In this document: piece by piece, positions 41,016 through 55,000 of the stretch
How the letters are laid out: the number at the start of each line of letters is the position of its first letter
Position numbering within the stretch: position 1 is the first letter of the stretch
Assembly (NCBI RefSeq): GCF_021155765.1
Contig: NC_060106.1
Span: forward strand, 11,868,031 to 11,932,030
From: Diprion similis
Lineage: Eukaryota > Arthropoda > Insecta > Hymenoptera > Diprionidae
Length of the DNA: 64,000 nt
Reading direction: 5' to 3'
The notes under the pieces: generated by a model
Databases searched by the model: none
Seen by the model: the letters and a program-made list of their open reading frames with translations, nothing else
What the model was told of the DNA's origin: nothing
Position numbers and translations under genes: made by a program

Positions 41016-41924
41016 TTCGAATTCAGTTTTATTCGCACTATTTTTACTACGTGGCGATGCTAGTTTGATAGTAAGCTGAGTCTGATTGTGCTATATTAGC
41101 ATAGCCAGCTTAATGGAGGTGACGGTGTGCGAATCGACGTGTATCGCGTATCTGGCTTGCCCCCAGGGGTCAATATCAACATAGCGAGTCACACGGCGCA
41201 CGATGATTGTTGCATAATTTAGAAAACTGAGGGAATTCGTCGTATTTTTCTCAAATAAATCTCTCAGAACCGGTATAAGTCCCACTTGCTTGCGCTTTCT
41301 CGGAGGGATAGAGAGTCCTCTTACAATTAAACATTTCCGCTTCGTCTTGTATTTTACTCATATATGTACATACATATAATTTATGTATAATTTATGTACG
41401 TACAAGCACATCGACGCGACGCATGCAAATTTATTTGTCAACGAAAGCGTTCAATAGACAATTTCTGCAGCGTGCCGATCGCTAATTAACATTCGCGAAG
41501 GGACGAAGCCCGAAGTACACGCTCGTCCACCCCGCTAAAATACAAAGTAAAAGTTGGACGTATTATGTATGTTATCAAGACTCCTTGTGCGACGCTCTCG
41601 CATACCGACGCATGACGGAATGGAATGCGCTGACGATTCACGACGAGCCGTCCTAAGTCCCACGAAACTTTCAACCTCTTATTATAGGTATACTGGCATG
41701 TAACGCAGCGCACAGGTTTCTGCAAGTGCAAATTTATCGAACGATATATCGACGTGCATCTGCTTATCTATACCAGCATTAGTCGAAAATATTCATCAGG
41801 AATTCACATGAGTTTTTCACTTACTTGCTGGGGATCAATTAACGTACGTCACGCGTATTTACGTATTAATTGATGCGCCATGGCAAGGCCGACTGTAATC
41901 GGTTTCACGGTCTGGAAGACACCT

Positions 41925-41929
<5 letters not shown>

Positions 41930-41975
<46 letters not shown>

Positions 41976-41976
41976 A
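41930..41976. repeat. (CT)n microsatellite, left of LINE remnant
   Basis: About twenty CT units with one TTT interruption, immediately beside the LINE fragment. Confidence 0.9.
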
Positions 41977-41977
41977 A

Positions 41978-42662
41978 GAAAGTTTCTCATGTTGTTCAAG
42001 CGATTCATCATTGGGCTGGTCAGAACTCGTTTGGAAGTCAACTTCCAAAAGACAAAGGCTATGATAATTCTCTGATAGTCCTAAGTTTATTAACAAGCTT
42101 GATGCCTCCTCTCTTCCCCACATTATGGTCGGAAATCAGACTATTCAGTATGTGAATAAAGTCCGTAATCTCGGCTTAATAATGACTCCGATACCAGCGT
42201 GGAATGACCATGTAGATTCTGTCGATATTATATTTTTACTTCTACACTGCTGGCTTTATTCTATTTTATTGTTATTGTCATTTATGCACATCTTATTTTA
42301 TCTGTTATGTCTGAATTTCGGAATGTTTACCTATTCGACTGTTTATTTCTCTTTGATTTGTTACTTCATTCTATTCAATTTTACTTTACTCAGGCCTATT
42401 CATATTTCTAATTTATTTTTATTTACACTTTATTATTTCTACTCTACTACTACAAGCCGCATTCCATATTTTTGCCAATCTTTTCCTATCTAGTACGCTA
42501 CTAGAGTTCTGACTCTTTTCTGTTACTTCCTCAGTTCAATTTAATCCTATCCTCTGCTCTTTTCTATTTAACTTATAAGTTTACTTGTTTTCTGTTCATT
42601 CTGTTTATTATATCTGTACAATTTTTGCCTGAGGGGACATGTCCCAGGGCAAATAAACACTT
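41978..42662 (+). mobile_element. Decayed non-LTR retrotransposon (LINE) fragment
   Basis: The left part translates, across frameshifts, into the region after the catalytic YxDD box of jockey/CR1-type reverse transcriptases. It shows IHHWAGQN in one frame, LEVNFQKTKAMII in the next, then VGNQTIQYVNKVRNLGLIM and AWNDHV. From about 42230 the coding signal stops abruptly and T-rich DNA follows, probably 3' UTR after an internal deletion. The right end resembles a LINE terminus (GGGCAAATAAACACTT) followed directly by a CT microsatellite. It is not functional, given the frame breaks and the missing endonuclease and catalytic core. Confidence 0.75.
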
Positions 42663-42704
42663 CGCTCTCTCTCTCTCTCTCTCTCTCCGTCTCTCTCCCT
42701 CTCG
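42663..42704. repeat. (CT)n microsatellite, right of LINE remnant
   Basis: A CT run with CCG and CCCT interruptions directly follows the LINE 3' end. It could be the element's own 3' tail. Confidence 0.85.
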
Positions 42705-43803
42705 TTTGGTATCACCCACAAAGTCTTATGCAATTAACTATATTTAAACGCATTATTTATATATCCTTCCGAATCTTGTTTATAGTATATATAACGTCAT
42801 ATTGAATAATTTTTAAGCTGTCGCTGTAACTCTTTGAAATAAGGAAAAACCGTTATATTTCTTACGGGGATGATTCGATTAATTTACACTCCTGTAATTT
42901 TACACTCGGCTAAAGCTGGTCTGATTTATGAATTAAACATCGTGAAAATTGGTATTAGATGTGCGCGATTAAACTGGCTTCGGTGCACACGGCAGGAAGA
43001 AACTCACAAACGCAACTACAAATTTGAAAAAGTTGTGCATCGGTTTCTTGATTTGTTAAATAAAAAAAAAGTCGACAAAATGAGAAAGGAGCTCCGGATT
43101 CGGAGGTAGAAAAGTTGGAACGAGCTTGTATCGTAATTGACGTAACAGCGTAACACATCCTGTGTGATGCAACGACTGATCAGACGTAAGCCTTCGCCTT
43201 TGGTATCACGGATATCCCATCATCCTACGGGGAAGCAGAAAAAATATATGAAAGCGATCCGATCAACGTCGTTATTGCAGTAATCTGCAGCCTAAACTCT
43301 GAGCACACGTGTTAAAGTGTTTAAACATTTCTATAATGTATTACAAAATCGGGTGTAAAACGGTTGTCAACGAACTAACGGGGCACAAACACCGCGAGCA
43401 CATGGCGATAAATATAAATATGAAAAGCGGTTCTTCCCATTTCCACGGATCTGCACTTGGTTCATATCGTTGGCTCGAAATGTTTGCCCAGGAAAGTGGG
43501 TCGAGAGTCGAACGCTGGCACTTGGCTAAGCTTCGTCTGTATTGTGCATACTTATACTTACTTATACACTCGAGTATGCGTACATGCATACGTCTAATAC
43601 ACACCCGAAGAGCGGCGACTGCGCGCATCGCATTGGCGGGTCTAATCCTCTGTAACTACAATACGCATTATTGTACATTGGTGAAAGGAAATTGACGATG
43701 GTGGAAATTAATTTGAGAGCGATAGTTTGAGCAAAAGTCACTTCGATTCAGCCTCGGAATCATGGATAATCGCCACGCTTCCGTAAACCGTGAAAATAGA
43801 GTA

Positions 43804-43830
43804 GAGAGAGAGAGAGAGAGAGAGAGAGAT
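43804..43830. repeat. (GA)n microsatellite
   Basis: About thirteen GA units, seen directly. Confidence 0.9.
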
Positions 43831-44058
43831 AAGCGCAGACGAGAAGAGACTGTGGACCAGCTTCTCTACTTTGACCCATTAAATTGCACTGGTGTGTATA
43901 AACGAGCATGGATCCACGCCCGCTTCCAGAACCTTGGCTAACTTGATATGGGCGCAACGGAAGGAAAGGGAAACCTCCGGTCGATAAAGGTTTTCCACTA
44001 TATGTATACGGGAACCCGCTGCAGTTGTCCTGTATCTCCTCCTATTCTCCCGGAGCAT

Positions 44059-44091
<33 letters not shown>

Positions 44092-44100
44092 GTGTGTGTA
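44059..44100. repeat. (TA)n / (GT)n compound microsatellite
   Basis: A TA run passes into TGTGTGTG. Apparent YIYIYI peptides in this area come from this repeat and are not real. Confidence 0.9.
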
Positions 44101-46690
44101 AGTGTCTTCATCGGCCCGGTTCCTTCGGGAATCGCGGGACTCGTGCGAGACGAAGAATCGCGTGCTGCTCATTAGGTATTTCCCACGGGAATAGTTCAAA
44201 AAAAGTTCATCAGTTGTGGGAAAATTGTTGTGTACAATGCATGGCTCTTGATATTTGTAAGCCGATTTATAGAATCTTTATAGGCTTGAAAAGAATATTT
44301 TTTTACATTGAAGAGTATGGTTTCAAGTAGCTTTCTTGGTCATTTCTCGGACCCATGAATTTTTGTGATTCATACCACTCTTGGTATTCGGAAGTATCTT
44401 TTTTCCCGTGCCAAGTCTCGCACGTCTTGTAAGACAAACTTTTCACTACGATATCAAGAACTTTTTTAGTGCGGTATAATCCGTAATAGAAGAAACTTGA
44501 AATTATGAATTGAAACCTTGTTTTTTCCACGTCCCATCACTAGAAACAGTCAATTCGGTCGATCGTACTCTATTATTTTTTTACCGATTTCTTCTGCTTT
44601 TTTGCTAACGATTTTTGAAAGATTATGTTAAAAACAGTTGTAACGCAATCGTGAACGTTTTTGATTAGACTGCAGAATTTTCAACCACTTGCCAATCCGA
44701 GGCTAAAAATTCTCGTTCTTTCGCATGTGCGGCCAAAGTTCGGACACCATAGAATTGTGCGATCGTTGCAGTTGTCCCATATGTATATACGACGACGATT
44801 TTGGAGCCAAGTCAGGCACGTATGAAATTTTGCTTCACTGCCGCACTCCTTATACTTCACGAAAGTGAAAATAGTGGTGATGCCAGTGATGAAATTGAGC
44901 ATCCTGAATTCTATTGAATATCCTCGGGCACAATAATTTCTGCTTGTCGTATCATTTTTTTCGTCGACGCACTGAAACTCTCACTTTCTTGTTCGCCGGT
45001 TTTAGCTCTCTCGAGCCTCTACGACTCTCCCTTCAGAAAAAAATTATAAAAATGAAACGTTTGAAGGCTAGAGAAATTTGTCAACGAAAATAAACTGCTA
45101 GATATTCACCCAAAGCGACCTTTTTGTCTATCCGCTATATGCGAAAAATTGACAGCCTCATCAACGTCACCCTAGTATTTTATAATCTTAAACTGAATTA
45201 TGGTGCAGGTCCTGAGTCGACAATGTTCTTTACTAACTCAATATCGTAGTTTAAAGTTCGCCTGCGGTTGACATCCACCCCAGTCTATCGTTCTAGAGAA
45301 TTAATAACGAGTAGTTGTATATATGTGTATAATTAATACGTTGAGACAAAAAGAGAAGGAAGTATGGTTTATGAAAAAACGAAAAATTGAACTCAATTTG
45401 AGGTAACGAATTGTTATCGACAATTGTGTCGCCTATATATATATATATATAAAATTTATATATGTACGTGTGTATATACGTGTATATATCGAAGCACGTG
45501 GATAGATACACATGCTGTGCATTATATTATAGGTACGTATTGTAGAATGAGGCGATTAAATTATGATCGCATGACTCGAAATGAGTCGTATTAAGCGAAT
45601 GCGGATTTCCTCAGTAGAGGCAAAAATGATTTTGAACAATCTTCACCTTTAACCCAGTACAATGAAAATGTCCATAACACGACGCGAGACGCTGTTAAGT
45701 TTGATCAATGCAGAGAACTTTTTTGAATTAACAAATACATAAATAAATAATGAGAATTGAGCTCTGAGGAGCTGGAATGCTTAAACGGATTTCGAATTTC
45801 TTACCGTTAATACGTACCCGCACTTACGTAACATAATCTAAGTATTTTTCTTCGTATAGTTGTTATACTATAGTGATGTCACGAATATTTGCATTCGGAA
45901 CCGCAAAAATCGTGTGAATATCTTACGGATATGATTGTCGCAAATACTTTATATTTTGCTTATAAAAATTGTGAAAAAATATTAAATAAGAAAAAAAACA
46001 TTAGTTGGATAATGAACTTTCATTATAAAAGTTTATTTTCACGTTTAAATCACACTCGGACCTCAAAATTAATTTGCTTCTGTTATCAATTTGTCGTTAA
46101 ATAATCAAATAAATCAGCTCGGCAATTTCTGGAATAGGATGCAAACGGCGCTAATGTTTGCGTGCAACTTGCATGGTGTTCCCGTCAGTCTCTCAATCGT
46201 CAATTTTTAGCCGTAAAGAAGTGGTGTCGGATTTAAAAATTTACATTCATATTCGCATTCGCGAATACTTAAAAATTTGCATTCGTTACATCAAGATTAT
46301 ATTAGTCTTACCGATGAATTATTAATCCAAAAAAACTGTTCAGGTTCAGTACGTGCTATTTCGTATTGATTTTTTTGTCATGATTATATCCGTATATACA
46401 TATAAGGTAATATTTAATCAAAAAATATTGTGATCATACGTAATGTAATAATCTTTTCAAAGAACACGTTACGCGAATCAACTTTTTGTTTGTATAATAC
46501 TCAATATATATACCGTAAATAATTTTGTTTAATTCTTGGTTTAATTCCAAAGCGAAAAAATCGCTAACGCGTCCAAAAGCGGGATGCCAGAAGAATTTAT
46601 CACTATGCAGAATCCCACTTCCGCAACGTTGTGTAGATATTGAAGGTTACGTTAAAACCGCAGCTGACTACACCACCAGATGTGACTTAT

Positions 46691-46937
46691 ACAGGGTGTG
46701 TAACAAATACGTTTATTCACGGTGGCCACTCTTTAGGGAAAATTTGAGGAGTCTTTCAATTAGTCGGGGAAAAAAATAAGTTGGAAAAAGTCGCTGTAAA
46801 TAAATTATGACCATATTTTGAAACACCGATCAATTCACAGCTTCATTAATTAGTTACTCTAATTGGCACTAATACTTAGCACTTTAGTCAGGGAAGAAAT
46901 GAGAATTTGGTCAGGGAAAGACAGGGAATTTTTTTAC
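46691..46937 (+). repeat. Dispersed CAGGGAA-type repeat, copy 1
   Basis: It begins ACAGGGTGTG and contains GGTGGCCACTC, then several CAGGGAA words (TCAGGGAAGAA, TCAGGGAAAGACAGGGAATTT). An inverted relative lies at 52955-53298. The boundaries are approximate. The ACAGGGTG end and internal CAGGGAA words suggest an old DNA transposon or MITE family. Confidence 0.5.
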
Positions 46938-47813
46938 CGTTTTCACTGCCCAACATTGTTATTTACGAGACGCTGCATGTGTTCAACCCCCAATATTCGC
47001 CGTTTTTGCACGTTTGCGAATATTTTCAACCATCTTGAAACAGAAATATACGTATGTTATACGTTATAGGTATACCGTAGGTTTAGTATAGACGTTCAGG
47101 GTTATTTTTATCTCCCTATCACTATGTGTATCCAAAAATTCTGTCGGGTATCTGGCCGCGACGTTGTAAATTGTAAAATAGACGTGTTACAGAGTGGCAA
47201 AGAAATTGCATTGAAATGCGATAGAACATCGCCTCCTCTTTGCTTTAGATTATTATTTATTCAACTGCTTATACATTCTTTATTCTTTACAACTCTCTGC
47301 AATGGTCGCATAATACCTTTGTACGGCTGATACGGAGGAACAAATATTTGGATGGAAAAAGGTAGGCCTGACCAATCTTCGACGCATTTAATATTTTTTT
47401 TTTCACACCGTTTGTCTGTGTGTACAAGGATGATGTTAAATCTCGCATATAGGTATTAAACGTTGTTCTAAAGTCACACTGTTAAAATAAATTCATAAAT
47501 ACATATGTATATACGTGTATAGCGGTTCTACATTTTGTTTCTTCGAATTTTGCAAATATCTGTAATAATAATGTTATATAATATAATATATATTCTTTAT
47601 TTTCATTTCATTTTCGATGCGTTATTTTGAAGTGCAGATCCATTAAAGCACCTTGCTATTATACTGCATGCACAATATATTTATTTTTAACAACGCAGGA
47701 TAAATTTTTATTGACAGTATACTATAGTTGTAAAATTGGGTATTATTATATAACGGTTGTATGGTTGTTTCAGCTCAAATTTATTTCATTTCCCTTATTT
47801 TAAGGATACACGC

Positions 47814-47843
47814 GTGTGTGTGTATATATATATATATATATGT
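47814..47843. repeat. (GT)n / (TA)n compound microsatellite
   Basis: A GT run followed by TA units, seen directly. Confidence 0.85.
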
Positions 47844-50800
47844 ATATACATGTATATGCCTTGTGATATTTTGGAGTGATTGTGGATGTCTGTTTACAAT
47901 AGGAAGAAAGCATTTTCATAATTCTGCTGAACTTTTTATTATCGTGTATTATTATATTACAATAAAGTAAATAAGTATGATTTATTAGATGTTTTATTTT
48001 TTAACTGTATAAAGTAAAGATCATTAGAATGAGATAACACATTTATAATTTGCCGTCCGAGCGACGTTTGTTAATTTTTTCAATGCCATGACCACGTTTG
48101 CTTTTCTCGTTAGTAATGGCAAGTGTTTTTTGCTATTTACCTGTTTTGACGAACTGGAAGGTAACACACACGACAAGCGAAACATTACGCACTTAGGAGC
48201 TGCGCTAAAAATGTTAATGACAATCCGCATGACGTCAAGCATAATTCAATCCAATTGAATATCAGCTGGAATGAACTTAATTAGCATTAAGCAGCAATTA
48301 CATTCTGAGAAGAACTCTCGGTATGTAAAAAGTGCGTTAGGTACTTTTAAACAAGCAGGTTGCGACGATTTTTTTTCACCGGAAAGTGATCTTTTTACTC
48401 TGGCCGGAAGTTCTTGCTCAAAACCTAAAATCACTCAACCGTGTCGCTGATTCAATATTATAAGATGAATAATCTAGCATTTATTATACACATATGCCCG
48501 TGTTTGGAAATCAATTTTAAATCAGCTGCATGATGTTATTAAAATTGATTTCATAGTCTCCCTTAGAATGCATTTGACGTATTTATCAAATTCAAGTTGT
48601 AATCAACTGTGATCAGTCAACAGATTCAGTCGGATCGTTCCAAATTTATCCTTTATCATTCGCTACTAATACACAGTGTATAAAATAGTCTCCATCTAAA
48701 AATCAAAGAGTATTGTAAATATTTAAACTTCAATGCAACAAATTCAACCGATCTGTTATCCTAGATTCACAGCTGATGCTTCACAGCAAGTTATTCTCCA
48801 TCGCTGTAATTTCCGTATACTATGAAAGAAATAATGCGAAGTTGGGTAAAATTGCTTGATTGTGAGATTAATTCGACTGATAATCGTAAAAGCGTAGTCG
48901 ATTCAATTTAATTAAACACATGCATCTTAGCCACATTTTTATTCTACAGATTCAGTTCAACTGATCAGAAATTCGTTTTAAATTTTGAAGGTGAGTTGAA
49001 GAAATCTTTCAACAATATTGTTATACTCTTGCAACTAAGATGCATTAATTTATCACTTACAACTTACCATTGACTGACCAAAGTCCAATCCTTCATATAT
49101 TCCCATGTTTAAACCTACCTAACTACAATATTTCAAAGCATGCATACTCGTTGGACAATGAGATCGGGGGACAGGTTATCACCGTGCGAGGAATTACGCA
49201 TTGTTTGCATATCACAGGGGTCAGAGATCAAAACTGTTTAACGTCTAATGATGGAGTGTTACGAACGTTGATACATATAATAGACACGGCCGGTGTTCGT
49301 CCTTTTAAAAATTCTATTCAGTTTACGCAGTTCAGTTATGCAGATTATGCCCAACGTGCAGTTTACCGTCGTTATAGTCAGAAGCCATATTCAAGGCAGT
49401 TAGACATATTTAAGCATTTAAGATCACGGATATATCGGTTGTAAGCACATCGTTTACGCAGTGTAATAAGGTTGCGCTAGAAACTCGACTTTGCGCGTAC
49501 CTTATCCTTCAAATTTGCCCTCTATCATCCAGGTGTTGACGATGTAATTTCGATCGTTTGCACACGAATTCGACTCCCATCGAACTATAAGCAGGGAATT
49601 GTAATTAATTGCGGGTAGACACGATATTTGAATTTGGTTTTAAATTCAAATTAACAAGCCAGGTACACAATTGCGTGGTAGTAGCAAATGAAATTCAGCC
49701 GAATCAATGACTTGTCGAATTTTGTCCATATATGAGTTTTTGGACCAGCTGTGGCTGCGTTTCAGGCGGTCGGATCTACGCGTTTCGTGACTTTTACCTC
49801 ACACATACACCGTTTCGTATCCCATTCTCGTTACACGACTTGCGGTAGATACTTTTCGGATTATGCCAGGGAAAGTAACGGCGCGTTGGATAATAGACCC
49901 AACGGTAAGTGTACTGGTCGGCAGGTACATTAGCCAAGGATGACTGGCAGTTTTCAACGCAATCATGCCGTGTGCTGGACCAAAACATAGTCGGCTCGTC
50001 GTCAGATTTAAGACACTGACACTGACTACAACGTGAAACGTGAATTTTCTTACTGGGTACCAAGCATAAGTCACCGCTCAATGCGGTAATAAGAAAGTGA
50101 GGGAATAAGAACGAAGCACAAGAGGAGTGTAAGAAAACAGTAGGAAGCTTGATACGACATTATGGATTTAGCATAGACATGATCGCTTTTTCGCCACACG
50201 AAGTGATGCCCGAACTGGTATACAATCATGTAGGTCATCGGTTGCCGTGTTTTCTATACTTGCCTTTCGCTGGAGATAATTAAATATTCACAGCATTGGT
50301 ATATTAATAATGCTACAAACAGCCCACGTGCGTGATCGTACGTGAATTCCGCGTATAGAATGTTGACTTGTTTGTAAACAAAATATTGTTTACATAAGTG
50401 TGTATGTGTAACGTTGAACGAGGAAGCCTGTGTAATGTATATCGAGATGAAAGGGCTGGAAGAATTTGAAACCCCGTCATCTCAACGCGAATCTTACAAA
50501 GGACGCGTCATTGCGATGTTAGAAAATCTGTGACGAAAGATGTGAAAACGACGACTAATTTCATTTCCGATTTCTACGCCTTGGGCTTTGGCCCTGATGG
50601 GCATGCAGCCTTCTTTCCTACGACTTTTTAACGTTCGATATGACGTGAAGATCGACGGGCGTGATTTGTTTAAAATATACGCTCATTTGGTATAGCCTTA
50701 ATTAAAATGCGTCGACTTATTCGTGAGTTCATTAGTTCGTAAAATGGTATCATTATCACAAACGATTAATGGCATTGACGCGCGCGAAGGAATTACCAAA

Positions 50801-52476
50801 ATTTGTATAAATGCTTGACGTTTATTTGGAGTGGAATTTCACGCGACTCATATGATGCAGCCAATTTGAATAATTCAATGCTAATATAAATTGGGCATTT
50901 GGTGTGCAAATATATACGGCGATAAGCAAACACTGGAAAAATCTCAAGTTCATTCGCATTTATAGTATACAACTCAACATTAACGGTAATGAGCTGGCTA
51001 ATCAAACCGGCTAATGAATCGCAGAACTGTCTATTCTGCAGAAGTTCTTATTCACAGATAAAAATAATTCCGCAGATAAAATATAATTGTGAAAAGTGCG
51101 CTACTATTATTATTATACACGTGAAACTTAATTACCGTAAGGAAAAATATTATCAACAACGAAAGCCGTCCTGCATCGGTTAGGGGAAGCATCGCAGCTA
51201 GTTTATGCAATGCTTTGCATACTGCGCCTATTTGGTCCGGGCATTGTAAATCTCGTACAATTGGGCGCTTTCTTTTTGCATCAATTTTCGCACACAAATC
51301 CCTGAGTGTCGTCTTGTGTCAGACAATTGACGTAAAAGGAAAGTGTCCATTACCTCGTATACCTATAACTTCGAATTCATTCCAAAACATGATCTTTTCA
51401 CGAATAAGAAAACCCGCAGTGGTAACCGAAACACGATATATGCTGTGTTCAACTAAACGTCGTATCGACATGATCTAACGGTCCGATTAGGGCGATTAGA
51501 AGAATCGGATAACGTCGCCGGTACATACGTTGAAGTCACGGTAATCATAAATGACTGCTAAACACGTTCCCTCTGATTATGTCACTCTCAACAACTCGGT
51601 GACGCGTTTCTTCCTTAAGTGGAGAAAGACGCAATTCTAGTCGTGTAAATGGTTTTCGCCTTCTCCTCTCGCGGTAAACCTCCTCAGGAAACTCCTTGGG
51701 AGAGCGAAAATTGAGGCCGATGAAGCGGAGTGAAGGGCAGAAAATGAAACCAGCAGCAAATTTGAGCTCGCTGCTCAAGTACATGTCTTAGCACATTGGG
51801 CTTGGGACTAACGATTAATTGGAGAACATTGAAAAGACCCGGTAGAAGTGGTCGAACCGCCAGGTACCTTCGACATTCAATCATTAGCTTCCCGTTCAGT
51901 TCCGCAATTCAATTGATAGAGTTCTTGGAGTTGCAAAGCCAAGGATGAGTCGGTATGGCTCGTAGAATCGTGAAGGTAAGAACATAGCTGCAGGATAAGT
52001 GGCCCGCTTCTGTCAGCATAACTGAATAACAGTTAATTCCTCACTTCTATTGCGTCTCGCAATTGCCTCCAGGTTACAGCCGAACAGGTGAACGTTTATT
52101 ACTCATTTGGCCAAACCTGTAAGAGGTATCTGCGCATTTCTGAAGGGATGAATGACAGGCAAACATTTTCCCACCGCTTATGTAGCGTAATAGATGGTAA
52201 ACGACTTGGCGAGTCAAGAGTAGTTGATCGGTTACGTATGCAGGAATAACAATATATCGTTTTAAATTTTTTTACTTCATAAACGAGTCTTAACTCCGGA
52301 ATATCCCGGGTAAAACGCATCCCTTTACTGTATTCCAAACACTGTTCCAAGCTTGGCTTGACAGAAGCCGGACAATGTGCAGTGCAAATGCAACGACCCG
52401 CAACGGCGAAAGCGTTATTAAATGCATTATGTGACATCGAACTCAACCGTCGTACGTTCTTGCACTTGACACTATC

Positions 52477-52479
<3 letters not shown>

Positions 52480-52514
<35 letters not shown>
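52480..52514. repeat. (CT)n microsatellite
   Basis: About seventeen uninterrupted CT units, seen directly. Confidence 0.9.
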
Positions 52515-52516
<2 letters not shown>

Positions 52517-52954
52517 GTCGTATTGGTCTTGACACCTGCAGTCCCTCCTTACTTGTTCCGCATTCATTGACATTCATTCCTATTTTATCCCACTTTCTAT
52601 TCGAATTTTATTTTTTTCAATTTCGGTATTCACTTTATATTTGCTATAGATCTGGTTTGCACAGGGTCGACGAATTGCCTGTCTGTGGAATTAGAGAGAA
52701 AATAAGCTCGTATCTTGCTCTTACACGTGAAATTTGAATCGAGTATACTATAGACTCACGTTTCTTGGATCGTCGATCCAATATGTAATTGAAATAATAA
52801 AAATCTCGTTGCTTTCTGATGTATATATACATGCACACACGTATAACGAGGAAAGCGACAAATCGTCTTTAATTCCCTCCTTCGACGGTCATAAAATACG
52901 GCCGAATTAAGTAGAATAAATTGAAATGTTCCGTGATTACTTTACTGTTCAAAC

Positions 52955-53298
52955 TGTATTCCCTGAATAATGACTTTACCGGTTAAAAAAAATTCAGAAT
53001 TCCTTGACCTTTTTCCAGGAAACTTAGGTAATGTCGGGCAGCTTTTACGACCAAAAGTTCGAGGAATTATTCACCGTCAATACTTAAATTTCGATTAAAA
53101 AACACATAGTATTTTTCCGTTTTAAGCAAATAATTAGAAATTGAATATTATTATTTTCGAAAGTTAGCTTAACCTTAGCTGAATTTACGAAGCATAGCGA
53201 AAGTTTGAAAAGAATTTATGAAAAAAAGTACGTTGATCCTGTGGTCCATCATAATTCCCTGACTATTCCTAGTTTTCCCGGTCGGACGTCACCCTGTA
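52955..53298 (-). repeat. Dispersed CAGGGAA-type repeat, copy 2 (inverted)
   Basis: On minus it starts ACAGGGTGACGTC (53297 downward) and contains GGGAAAACTAGGAATAGTC, TCAGGGAATTAT and TTCAGGGAATAC. It is the reverse-complement relative of 46691-46937. The boundaries are approximate. Confidence 0.5.
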
Positions 53299-55000
53299 AA
53301 ATGCTGCACTTGTTAGTTATAACACGTTAGTTTAATTCCAAAAAAACCTCAACAATTTTGATAAAGACCCGAGAAGCTTGAAACTTACATTATTTTTCAA
53401 TTTTTATATAATGAGAATATAATCTCCTCAATTTCTTGGTAACTGTGTGGTGATAGAATACGTCATCATTTTAATAACCGATGTTGGAAAGATTTATAGT
53501 ATCCCATCTGCCTCGGGACACAATTAAGAATCCTAATACGAGAGACTTTTCGGCATTATATGTCAAATCACGTTGTATAGGTGATTTATTTTACCAATAT
53601 TTTCCTTATCTCGTTTGAGTATCGTTGTTGATTGTTGTTTGCATAATTAAGTAGGCATGTGTATAGTCTTCATTCTAAGTCTTTCGTTCACGCAGGTACG
53701 ATTAGATTCGAAATACTGGTTTAATTGGGTATAACTGTAGATTTAGCGAGTATCATGCAGAGTTCAAAATCTTTTGGTCGAACACAAGTTCACACTTACA
53801 CAGCCAAGTTGAAAAATTTTGTACATACGTATAGGTACAAGTAATCGTTGAAACGGGTTTTCAATGTAATTTCTCTGCCATTATGGAGTTCAACACTCAT
53901 TTTCGAAGTCATATTACTCACAATTTTAAATACTGGGCAGGCGTATAGGTGTTTTAGGTACCATTGGCCATGGGTGAACCAGTTTGACGCACGAAACACC
54001 ATAAACATCTAACCGATCGTAGTACCACATTTGAAAAACTTGGCCCTAGAGCATAGAGTGATGAAAAATTGTGTCACGGTCAACGAGATTTCCGAATCAA
54101 ATCATCTGTATTTTAGATAAATACATACACGGGTACGCACAAATGTATAGGTATTAGTGAAGGTTTCGGACAGGTCATTTGATCCAACAAATTATGAGTT
54201 GGAACAAATTTGAAATGACTTGCATCATTGACGTATCGCAAGTCATCAAATGCGTCACATAATCAATGACTAGTTGCACACTTACGAGTTTAAGGTGTGC
54301 TGTAAATGCACTGACTGTGTAATTATTTCGAAACTGTTCTTCACGGACATTTCAAAGAGCATTTCGGGGCCATTGCCAACCTTTGGATAATATCACGAAG
54401 GAAAAAAACGTATCTTCGATATCACAAATGAGGTTGACTGGTCAATGCTTCGGTCAATGTTATCCACCGGTCGATGGCGAAAAGCTACAAATATCGACGA
54501 AAATTCCCGACCGTCTCCTTCGTTAGAAATGCTCGAAATAGAATTTGGCCTTTGACTTCTATTTCAATTATACTTGTAATAGTGGTTTTACATATATGCA
54601 AAATTCGGTTCATGAGTTTTAGTTAATCGTCACCTTGTTTTTGACATTGAATTTAGATAGACGGTATCACAGAGGTGAGCAGGTCACAATATAAGTTACC
54701 GTAAGCAAGATTTCACTCATTGCCGTAACTCATCATTCTTCTAATTTATTAGGTACTAAGGTAGTTGGACTATGTCCACCTCTTAATTTACACTCATGTA
54801 AACTTACAGCTTAGTAAACAGCAAAAACATTTGAAAGACGGCTAATATGAGGCTTTTACGCTTGAACTTTTATGCAAGTCAACGCGTTAGGTTCATCATT
54901 TTTTTTCAAAATCGAGTTTTGCTGCCTGTTATGTAAAGATTACTTATATTCTGTGTTCAGCATTCGCTACCACAACAGCTAATTATTGACCTCCACTGCG

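Noticed and set aside
44025-44100. Tyr-Ile repeat peptides on both strands
   Set aside because: They are translations of a TA/GT microsatellite, not genes.
49070-49444. 124-codon plus-strand frame
   Set aside because: No recognisable domain or splice context; similar-sized frames occur on both strands nearby.
52099-52446. 115-codon minus-strand frame with several Cys
   Set aside because: It starts without a signal peptide, shows no spaced Cys pattern of a known family and runs into a CT microsatellite flank. It is probably random.
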